DNA from: Lysobacter auxotrophicus
GTDB lineage: Bacteria; Pseudomonadota; Gammaproteobacteria; Xanthomonadales; Xanthomonadaceae
Length of the DNA stretch: 64,000 nt
NCBI RefSeq assembly: GCF_027924565.1
Contig: NZ_AP027041.1
Coordinates: 124,001 to 188,000, forward strand
Direction of reading: 5' to 3'
Every line of letters starts with the position of its first letter. Positions within the stretch are counted from its first letter, which is position 1. Both the position numbers and the translations under genes were made by a program. Positions 57,430 through 64,000 of the stretch are shown piece by piece. Under the pieces are notes generated by a model. The model did no database searches, was not told the origin of the DNA, and saw only the letters and a list, made by a program, of their open reading frames with translations.

Positions 57430-58167
57430 ATGGAACTGCTGACGTCGATCCTCTTCGCCACCGCGCTCGCGGGGCCCGCGGCGCCTTCGCCGGAAGCGCT
57501 CGCCGCGGTGGTCGCGCCCACCGACCGCATGAGCGCGAGCGACCTGGACGAACGCACGCGCCTGTCGGGCGATTTCCCGAACGAACGCCATCGCCTGTAC
57601 GCGAGCGAGAGCGCCGCGCAGGGCCGCTGGGACGACGCGCTGCGCCAGTTCACGCTCGCCGCGCGCTATGCCGACAAGTACTCGCAGCACCGCATCAGCC
57701 TGATGTACTGGCACGGCGTGGGCGTCGAGCGCGATCCCGCGCTGGCCTACGCATGGGCCGATCTCGCCGCCGAACGCCTGTATCCCAGCTTCGTCGTGCT
57801 GCGCGAGAAGATGTGGCTGGAACTGGACGAGGCGCAGCGCGCCGCCGCGCTCCGCGAAGGCGCCGCGCTGTACGCGCAGTACGGCGACGACGTGGCCAAG
57901 CCGCGACTGGCGGCGGCGATCCTGCGCCACAAGACGCAGATCACCGGAAGCCATGTCGGCTATCACGATGGACGCCTCATCGTGTCCGCGCCCGGCCCGG
58001 GCGCCGAGAGTGCCGCCGACAGCGTCGGCAGCATCGACCTGCGCCCGATGTACGCCGCGTGGCGCATGGACCCGGACCGCTACTGGGCCGTCGAGGACGC
58101 GATCTGGAAGGACGGCGCGGTCGAGGTCGGACCCGCCCGCAAGGCAAGCGGCGACCGCGACGACTGA
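57430..58167 (+). CDS. Secreted SEL1/TPR-like protein, paralog 2
   Basis: A 245-residue protein, 31 bp after its paralog and in the same direction. The N-terminus MELLTSILFATALAGPAAP is a weak signal peptide. The repeat region (RYADKYSQHRISLMYWHGVG, YAWADLAAERLYP, REKMWLELDEAQRAA) follows the first protein closely, but the N- and C-terminal parts have diverged. The conserved YGDDVAKPRLAAAIL and ITGSHVGYHDG stretch lies outside the SEL1 repeats, so it may be a family-specific binding element. Confidence 0.8.
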   Translation: MELLTSILFATALAGPAAPSPEALAAVVAPTDRMSASDLDERTRLSGDFPNERHRLYASESAAQGRWDDALRQFTLAARYADKYSQHRISLMYWHGVGVERDPALAYAWADLAAERLYPSFVVLREKMWLELDEAQRAAALREGAALYAQYGDDVAKPRLAAAILRHKTQITGSHVGYHDGRLIVSAPGPGAESAADSVGSIDLRPMYAAWRMDPDRYWAVEDAIWKDGAVEVGPARKASGDRDD

Positions 58168-58248
58168 TCGGGCCATGGCGAGCGGGCCTGCCGAACGGGC
58201 GCGAGGTCGCGGTTAGACTCCGGCTTCGCTCCTTCAACCGGATCCGCC

Positions 58249-59124
58249 ATGCGCCTGGGCCTCGCAGCCAACCGCCTTCACCACCTTCGCGAAGACGCCG
58301 CGCTGTTCCGCTGGTTGCAGGTCTGTGAGGCCGGCATCCGCGAGCTGGGCATGGAACTGCACACCGTCGGGCGCACGTTCGACGCGATCGCCTCGGCGGG
58401 GATGCTGCCCGGCTACACCGGGCTTCGCCGCTACCCGTACGGACGCGACGGCGGGCTGATGAAACTGGTGGCCGAAGTCGTCGGCCTCGGCAGCCCGGAA
58501 CGCACGCTCGACGGCGCGATCTACCTGATCGATCCGGTCGATCCCTCCTCGGTGTTTCCCGAGGCGATCGCGCTCAAGCGCCAGTGCGTGATCCACGGCA
58601 AGCCGTTCATTTCCACCGTCGCCTCGGCGCGCGACTGGATCGAAGTGGAGCGGATGCACGCCGGTTTCGCGCCGGACCCGGGCGCCGATTCGTTGCACGC
58701 GTTCGAACAGCAGACGCTCGCGCTGATCGCGCACGACGCGATGAAGCCGCAGATGCTGGCCTACGCGTCGGAGCACTTCGACGTGCTGTCGCGCTTCCAG
58801 CGCCGCGTCGCGACCGGCACCACCGGGCAGCGACTCAACGAGCTGGCATGGAGCCGCGGCTGGCCGCAGGGGCAGGCGTGGGTCCAGCGCTTCCAGAGCG
58901 GCCCGATGGGCGGCGACGCGCAGATCGCCGACCTGGTGCTGGAACGCCAGTGCCAGCGCGCCATCTTCTTCGAGGACCCGCACGTGGCGCGACAGCACGA
59001 GGCGGACATCCAGCTGCTCGAACGCGCCGTCACCACGGTGACCTTCGATGCGGTGTGCATCACCTCGCCGGCCGTCGCGCAGCGCTGGGCCGCGGCGGTG
59101 CGGACGCGCGGGCAGCGGCGCTGA
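58249..59124 (+). CDS. Two-domain methylglyoxal synthase-like protein
   Basis: A 291-residue protein with two methylglyoxal-synthase-like halves. The second half (about residues 160-291) keeps the E. coli MgsA motifs: [38 protein letters not shown] with the catalytic Asp, and [18 protein letters not shown]. The first half (about 35-130) follows the same layout but is degenerate ([37 protein letters not shown]). E. coli MgsA is 152 aa, so this is a tandem duplication. It would convert dihydroxyacetone phosphate to methylglyoxal; the first half may be regulatory. Confidence 0.82.
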   Translation: MRLGLAANRLHHLREDAALFRWLQVCEAGIRELGMELHTVGRTFDAIASAGMLPGYTGLRRYPYGRDGGLMKLVAEVVGLGSPERTLDGAIYLIDPVDPSSVFPEAIALKRQCVIHGKPFISTVASARDWIEVERMHAGFAPDPGADSLHAFEQQTLALIAHDAMKPQMLAYASEHFDVLSRFQRRVATGTTGQRLNELAWSRGWPQGQAWVQRFQSGPMGGDAQIADLVLERQCQRAIFFEDPHVARQHEADIQLLERAVTTVTFDAVCITSPAVAQRWAAAVRTRGQRR

Positions 59125-59206
59125 ACGCGCCACGGGTTCCAGGCAACGCAAAATCGGCTGGTTTTCAAGCCTGTGGCGCACGGCGGGCGCGCCGTACACT
59201 GCGCGT

Positions 59207-59827
59207 ATGGCGAAGCTCTATTTCTATTATTCGGCGATGAACGCCGGCAAGACGACCACGCTGCTGCAGTCGGCGCACAACTACCGCGAGCGCGGCATGC
59301 GCGTGGCGATCCTGACCCCGCGCCTGGACGATCGCGCCGGCGCCGGCGTGGTCGCCTCGCGCATCGGGCTGCGCTCGGAAGGCATCGCGTTCGAGCATAA
59401 CGACGACCTGGACGCCATCGTGCGTCGCGACATCGCGCAGCACGGCACGCTCAACTGCGTGCTCGTCGACGAGGCGCAGTTCCTCACCAAGGCGCAGGTC
59501 TGGCAGCTCAGCGAAGTGGTCGATGCGCTGCGCATCCCGGTGCTCTGCTACGGGCTGCGCACGGATTTCCGCGGCGAGTTGTTCGAAGGGAGCCAGTACC
59601 TGCTCGCGTGGGCGGACGAGCTCACCGAGATCAAGACCATCTGCCACACCGGCAAGAAGGCGACGATGGTCGTGCGCGTCGACGCGCAGGGCCGCGCGGT
59701 GCGCGAAGGGCCGCAGGTGGAGATCGGCGGCAACGACCGCTACGTCTCGGTCTCGCGCGCGGAATACAAGAAGGTGATGAGCGGCGAGGGGATCATCGAA
59801 CCGGTGCAGCCGCCGCTGCCGCTGTAG
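59207..59827 (+). CDS. tdk: Thymidine kinase
   Basis: A 206-residue type II thymidine kinase of the salvage pathway. Walker A is SAMNAGKT (residues 9-16), then [24 protein letters not shown] and [20 protein letters not shown]. The lasso and C-terminus read [16 protein letters not shown]. Of the four zinc ligands in E. coli Tdk only Cys146 remains; the others are Thr148, Ser183 and Glu186. The ATG at 59207 gives the family N-terminus. It converges with the kinase gene with only 3 bp between stops. Confidence 0.95.
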   Translation: MAKLYFYYSAMNAGKTTTLLQSAHNYRERGMRVAILTPRLDDRAGAGVVASRIGLRSEGIAFEHNDDLDAIVRRDIAQHGTLNCVLVDEAQFLTKAQVWQLSEVVDALRIPVLCYGLRTDFRGELFEGSQYLLAWADELTEIKTICHTGKKATMVVRVDAQGRAVREGPQVEIGGNDRYVSVSRAEYKKVMSGEGIIEPVQPPLPL

Positions 59828-59830
59828 GTT

Positions 59831-62659
59831 CTAGCCGCAGCCGCGCACGATCGCCGCGACTTCGCGCGGGATCGCACCGCCGTCAGGCTGTGCGTCGCGC
59901 AGCTGGTCCTGCAACGCGTCCAGTCGCGCCATCGCCGGATCGCGATCCGGCCCGTGGCAGCGCAGCTGCGCCGCATACGCCTGCGCGCGCCATGCGGTGC
60001 GCCGCAGGTCGAGATCGCCGTGCGACAGGCCGGCGAGCGCATCCAGCCGGGTCAGCGCGCCGTCGTCGCCTTCCAGCGCCTGCGCGTGCGCGAGCGACAG
60101 CTCGGCCTCGCGCGTGTTCGGGTGCGTGCTGCCGTAGCCGCTGCGCGTGAGCGTGACCGCCTGCGCCAGATGCGCCATGCCCTGGTCGTGGTCGCCCAGC
60201 GACAGTTCGATCACGCCCAGCAATCGGTCGCTGTCGCCGATGAGCGCGTGCCGCGGCCCGAACTGCGCGATGCGAAGCTCGCGCGCTTCGGTGAGCGACT
60301 TCAGCGCCGCGCGATCCCGACCGGCCGCGTGCAGCAGGCGCGCCTGGTCGAACAACGCGTCGGCGAGCCGCGCGTCGTCGCCTTCCTTGCGCGCGAGCGC
60401 CACCGCGTGCTGCATCGACGCCAGCGCCGTCGTGCTGTCGCCGCGTTCCCATGCGACCAGTCCGAGCTGGCGCTGCAGCCGCCCCAGCTCGCTCGCGCCG
60501 TGCCGGGTCTCGGCGGGATCGCCGCCGGCATGCACGCGCAGCTGCTGCAACGCGATCGCGTCGCGCAGCTCGCGCTCGGCCTGCGCGTAGCGGCCCTGCT
60601 CGATGTGCAGCGCGGCCAGCTGCCGGCGCAGCGACAGCGTCGCCGGATGCTGCGCGCCGTACACCTCCAGCGCGAGCGCGAACGCGCCGGTCGCCGAGCG
60701 TTCGGCCGCATCGGTCTGCTCGATGCCCTGCTGCAGCGACGCCATGTGCGAGCCGATCTCGACCATCAACGCGTGCCGCGAACCGACCTTCTGCTGCAGC
60801 TGCGTGCGCGCCTGCTGGTAACCCTGCAGCGCCGCGCCGGACTGGCCCGCATCGGCCTGCAGGTTCGCCAGGTCGATGAGGTTCTCGACGGTGCCGACAT
60901 CGTCGCGATCGTCGCGTCGCAACGTGAGCGAGCGCTCGAACAGCTGGCGCGCGCCTTGCCGTTCGCCATTGTCGCGACGGCAGCGGCCCAGCTGCGAGTA
61001 GAACTCGCTGACCTGCGGCGGCAACTGCGCCTGTTCGCGACGTGCGGTGGGAAGCGCGGGCTGCATCAGGCCGATGCACTGGCGCGCCTCGCCGAGCAGC
61101 CGCAGCGCCTGGCCGCGCTGCGTGAGCGATTCCAGTTGCAGGCTCACCGGCACGTCGGTGGCGGTATCGAGAATGCCCGCCTGGCGATTGAGCAGCACCA
61201 GCGCTTCGCGGTAATCGCCAAGGCCAATGCGCAGTCGCGCGATCACGCCGAGCAGTTCGGCGCGCGCGCGCGGTTGCAACGCGAGTTCGCGATTGCCGCG
61301 ATCGAGCGAATCGTCGAGCAGGCCGCGCAGGTCGAGCGCCTGGCCTTCCGGCGTGCCGCGCGCGCTTTCGAACACGCCGACCATGAAGTCCTGCATCGCC
61401 TGCGCGCGACCGGCTTCGGCGACAGCCTGCCGCGCCTGCCACGCGACGATCGCCAGCGCCGCCGTCAGCACGAGGGCCACGAGCGTGCCCGTCGCAAGCG
61501 CCCAACGATGGCGACGCAGGTATTTGCCGACGCGGTAGCCGACGTTCTGCGGGCGCGCCTGCACGGGGCGTCCGGCTTCGTAACGGCTGAGATCGAGCGC
61601 AAGCGCCTCGACCGACGGATAGCGATGCTCCGGCCGCTTGGACAACGTCTTGAGCACGATATTGTCGAGGTCGCCCGCGAGCATGCGCGCGTGCCGGCGC
61701 AATGCGTGCACGTCCGCGCCGGCGTCTTCGGCGCGACGCAGCATCGTCTGCGAAGGACGCTGCGGATCGGCGGCAAGGATCGCCTCTTCCCACTCCGCGT
61801 CGGTCTGACGTTTCAGGCGGTACGGCTTGGTGTCGGTCAGCAGTTCGAACAGCACCACGCCCAGCGCGTACACGTCGGTCATCGTCGTGACGGGCTCGCC
61901 GCGCACCTGTTCGGGCGCGGCGTAGTGCAGCGTGAACGCGCGCACGCCGGTGCGCGTCTGTTCGATCATCGGCGCGTCGGAATCGAGCAGTTTCGCGATG
62001 CCGAAATCCAGCAGGCGCACGTCGCCGCTCGGCGTCACCAGGATATTCGACGGCTTGAGGTCGCGATGCACGATGAGGTTCGCGTGTGCGTGGCTCACCG
62101 CGTCGCAGATCTGGTGGAACATGCGCAGCCGCTGCTCCAGCGGCAGCTGGTGGTTGCGGCAGTAATCGGTGATCGGCTCGCCTTCGACGTATTCCAGTGC
62201 GAGGTACGGCAGGCCGTCGCTGCTGATGCCGGCGTCGAGCAGGCGCGCGATGTGCGGATGCGCCAGGCGCGCGAGGATCTGGCGTTCGCGCGAGAAGCGC
62301 AGGCGCAGGTTGCTGTCCGCCAGGCCCGGACGCAGGAGCTTGAGTGCGACGCGTCGCTGGTAAAGACCGTCGGCGCGCGCGGCGAGCCACACCTGTCCCA
62401 TGCCGCCTTCGCCGAGCAGGCGTTCCAGGCGATACGGCCCGACTTCGCCGCCGGCGCGCAGCGCGGAAAGCGGCGGGATCAGCGGTTCGGAGAGGAAATC
62501 CTCGTGGCTTTCGTCCAGCGTGATGAGCGTCTGCAGCTCAGCGGCAAGCGCCGGATCTTCCTCGCGCAATTGCGCCAGGCGCAGCTCGCGCGCCGGCGCC
62601 TCCAGTTCGAAGAGCGCGTCGAGCAGCGGGGAGATGCGTTGCCAGCGCTCGGGATCCAT
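59831..62659 (-). CDS. Membrane Ser/Thr protein kinase with TPR region
   Basis: A 942-residue Hanks-type kinase. After an N-terminal helical part, the kinase domain covers about residues 74-370: G-loop LLGEGGMGQVW (81-91), Lys107 in VALKLL, HRDLKPSN at 198-205 and DFG at 218-220. One transmembrane helix (LATGTLVALVLTAALAIVAW) follows near residue 400, then a large TPR-rich part to the end, probably periplasmic. It lies 122 bp after an ECF sigma gene on the same strand, the known ECF-kinase arrangement in which the kinase may control the sigma factor by phosphorylation. Confidence 0.92.
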   Translation of the reverse strand: MDPERWQRISPLLDALFELEAPARELRLAQLREEDPALAAELQTLITLDESHEDFLSEPLIPPLSALRAGGEVGPYRLERLLGEGGMGQVWLAARADGLYQRRVALKLLRPGLADSNLRLRFSRERQILARLAHPHIARLLDAGISSDGLPYLALEYVEGEPITDYCRNHQLPLEQRLRMFHQICDAVSHAHANLIVHRDLKPSNILVTPSGDVRLLDFGIAKLLDSDAPMIEQTRTGVRAFTLHYAAPEQVRGEPVTTMTDVYALGVVLFELLTDTKPYRLKRQTDAEWEEAILAADPQRPSQTMLRRAEDAGADVHALRRHARMLAGDLDNIVLKTLSKRPEHRYPSVEALALDLSRYEAGRPVQARPQNVGYRVGKYLRRHRWALATGTLVALVLTAALAIVAWQARQAVAEAGRAQAMQDFMVGVFESARGTPEGQALDLRGLLDDSLDRGNRELALQPRARAELLGVIARLRIGLGDYREALVLLNRQAGILDTATDVPVSLQLESLTQRGQALRLLGEARQCIGLMQPALPTARREQAQLPPQVSEFYSQLGRCRRDNGERQGARQLFERSLTLRRDDRDDVGTVENLIDLANLQADAGQSGAALQGYQQARTQLQQKVGSRHALMVEIGSHMASLQQGIEQTDAAERSATGAFALALEVYGAQHPATLSLRRQLAALHIEQGRYAQAERELRDAIALQQLRVHAGGDPAETRHGASELGRLQRQLGLVAWERGDSTTALASMQHAVALARKEGDDARLADALFDQARLLHAAGRDRAALKSLTEARELRIAQFGPRHALIGDSDRLLGVIELSLGDHDQGMAHLAQAVTLTRSGYGSTHPNTREAELSLAHAQALEGDDGALTRLDALAGLSHGDLDLRRTAWRAQAYAAQLRCHGPDRDPAMARLDALQDQLRDAQPDGGAIPREVAAIVRGCG

Positions 62660-62781
62660 GGGGACTCAGGAACGGGAAAGGCGAAACGTGAGGCGGGAGG
62701 CGGACGGGTGAGTCGCGGACGGGAGGACTGTCATCGCAGGCGCGCCTGCGCGGCCCCGTTCTGCCGCGCTCGCCCTCGCCG

Positions 62782-63342
62782 TTACTCCTTCAGCGAAGCC
62801 AGCAGGAACAGCCGCGCCTTCTGCCAGTCGCGGCGGATGCTGCGCTCGGAGCGTTCCAGCAGCGCGGCGATCTCCAGTTCCGACAAACCGGCGAAGTAGC
62901 GCAGCTCCACCACCTGCGCCAGGCGCGGATCGACGGCGGCGAGCTTGGTCAGCGCGGTGTCGAGGCCGAGCGTGTCTTCGTCCAGCCGCAGCCCGCCTTC
63001 GACGTCGTCGGGCAATTCGGTGACGCGATGCAGGTCGCCGCCGCGCTTCTGCGCCAGGCGCTGGCGCGCGTAATCGACCACGACGCTGCGCATCGCGGAG
63101 GCGGCATAGGCGAAGAAATGCGCGCGATCGTCGAACTGCGCCTCGCGGCGACCGATCAGCTTGAGGTACGCCTCGTGCACCAGCGCGGTCGCATCGAGCG
63201 TCTGTCCGTGCTGCCCGGCCAGTTGCCGCCGGGCCATCGTGTGGAGTTCCTGATAGAGCGTCGCCAGGACGCGGTCCAGGGCACCCCGGTCCCCTTCCCG
63301 TGCGGCATCCAGCAGCAGCGTGATATCAGCGGTATCGGCCAT
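62782..63342 (-). CDS. ECF-family RNA polymerase sigma factor
   Basis: A 186-residue sigma factor. Region 2 spans about residues 10-100 (LYQELHTMARRQLAG, ALVHEAYLKLIGR, HFFAYAASAMRSVVVDYARQRLAQKRGG). Region 4 covers about 130-186 (VVELRYFAGLSELEIAALLERSERSIRRDWQKARLFL). This matches the ECF subgroup (TIGR02999-type) that occurs next to TPR Ser/Thr kinases, and no anti-sigma gene is present, so control by the downstream kinase is likely. Its target promoters are unknown. Confidence 0.92.
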   Translation of the reverse strand: MADTADITLLLDAAREGDRGALDRVLATLYQELHTMARRQLAGQHGQTLDATALVHEAYLKLIGRREAQFDDRAHFFAYAASAMRSVVVDYARQRLAQKRGGDLHRVTELPDDVEGGLRLDEDTLGLDTALTKLAAVDPRLAQVVELRYFAGLSELEIAALLERSERSIRRDWQKARLFLLASLKE

Positions 63343-63478
63343 GGGAAGCCCCGTGCGCAGTGCACCGGACTATACGCTTTTCCGTGACTGTCACCACGAA
63401 TTGGTCGTGTAGGGATTCGGCGCGACAGCTTTCAGTTTTTTCCGACACGCCGCCGGTGAAAGCGAGGCTGAGGCCGAC

Positions 63479-64000
63479 CTACTTCTGACAGCGGCCGCAC
63501 CAGACGGTGGTGCGCTGGCCGATCGAGGCCTGCTTCAGCGGCCGTCCGCAACGCGGGCACGGTTCGCCGCCGCGGCCGTAGGCGGACAGCTCCTGCTCGA
63601 AATAGCCCGGCGCGCCGTCGGGCGCCAGGAAATCCCGCAGCGTCGTGCCGCCGCGTTCGATCGCGTGGCCGAGGATGCGCCGGATGTCCGCAGCCAGGCG
63701 CTGGTAGCGCTCACGCGAGACCTTGCCCGCTTCGCGCAGCGGCGAAATCCCCGCGGCGAACAGCGCCTCGGCGGCGTAGATGTTCCCCACGCCGACCACC
63801 ACGCGCTGGTCCATCAGGAAGGTCTTCACGGGCGCGCTGCGACCGCGGCTCAGCGCGAACAGGTAGTCGCCGTCGAAATCGTCCGACAGCGGTTCCGGGC
63901 CGAGGCCGGCGAGCAGTTCGTGCGTTTCGCCCGGCGGCTGCCAGAGCAGGCAGCCGAACCGTCGCGGGTCGTTGAAGCGCAGCACGCGCGCGCCTTGTCG
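63479..64000 (-). CDS. mutM: Formamidopyrimidine-DNA glycosylase MutM, 3' part
   Basis: Base-excision repair enzyme for 8-oxoguanine. The frame is open through base 64000, so the N-terminus with catalytic Pro2 and Glu3 lies outside. Visible parts are [10 protein letters not shown], the helix-two-turn-helix [21 protein letters not shown], and the C-terminal zinc finger with CPRC and CGRC ([25 protein letters not shown]). This identifies Fpg/MutM and not Nei. It follows nothing obvious on its strand within the window; 135 bp separate it from the ECF gene. Confidence 0.95.
   Translation of the reverse strand, partial: RQGARVLRFNDPRRFGCLLWQPPGETHELLAGLGPEPLSDDFDGDYLFALSRGRSAPVKTFLMDQRVVVGVGNIYAAEALFAAGISPLREAGKVSRERYQRLAADIRRILGHAIERGGTTLRDFLAPDGAPGYFEQELSAYGRGGEPCPRCGRPLKQASIGQRTTVWCGRCQK

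Overview
This 64-kb window is a contiguous stretch of chromosome from a high-GC gammaproteobacterium. It most resembles Lysobacter or a close relative in the Xanthomonadaceae; this is inferred from gene content and style, not from a marker search. The supporting signs are GC-rich codon use throughout, a bioB-bioF-bioH-bioC biotin cluster, a large TonB-dependent receptor beside a TPR-sulfotransferase, RdgC, TamAB and TatABC, and gaps filled with dispersed palindromic and heptad repeats. No rRNA, tRNA, CRISPR array, insertion sequence, integrase or prophage was found. The window is mostly core chromosome with small accessory islands.

Layout. 1-5029: biotin synthesis (bioB 3' end, bioF, an ACT-domain gene, bioH, bioC) and an overlapping DMT exporter. 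5030-6090: repeat-filled gap. 6091-11749: secreted orphan, GT-C glycosyltransferase, NTF2-like and ACT/V4R-like proteins, a threonine/serine dehydratase and an EamA transporter. 11937-14922: Gly/Tyr-rich lipoprotein, a structured gap with a possible sigma-54-driven small RNA on the minus strand, and mnmG. 14923-17710: a 71-bp repeat array, sialidase-like lipoprotein plus GFA protein, more repeats. 17711-24119: acetyltransferase and tamA-tamB. 24323-31896: TonB receptor convergent with a glyQ-glyS-sulfotransferase operon; the 3' third of glyS is unusually low in GC. 32026-37130: amidotransferase, membrane protein, tatABC-RDD, SYLF protein. 37440-46379: hemH, hydrolase, YgjP-like metalloprotease, rdgC, ttcA, YdcH, plsB, lipoprotein. 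46380-52228: chaperone-usher fimbrial operon with a sigma-54 promoter and phased upstream repeats. 52608-56468: rep helicase, VOC, GNAT, acid phosphatase. 56616-59827: two paralogous secreted SEL1-like proteins, a two-domain methylglyoxal synthase-like protein, thymidine kinase. 59831-63342: TPR Ser/Thr kinase and its ECF sigma factor. 63479-64000: 3' part of mutM.

How the genes work together. BioC and BioH make and release the pimeloyl-ACP primer that BioF and BioB carry to biotin. TamA/TamB, the TonB receptor, the usher and TatABC form a strong envelope-biogenesis theme, with PlsB starting phospholipid synthesis. The ECF sigma and kinase pair is a probable phosphorylation-linked transcription module. 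Best candidates for new biology are the sigma-54 fimbrial promoter with its repeat sites, the predicted minus-strand small RNA before mnmG, the mosaic glyS, the duplicated methylglyoxal synthase, and the paralogous SEL1-like secreted pair.
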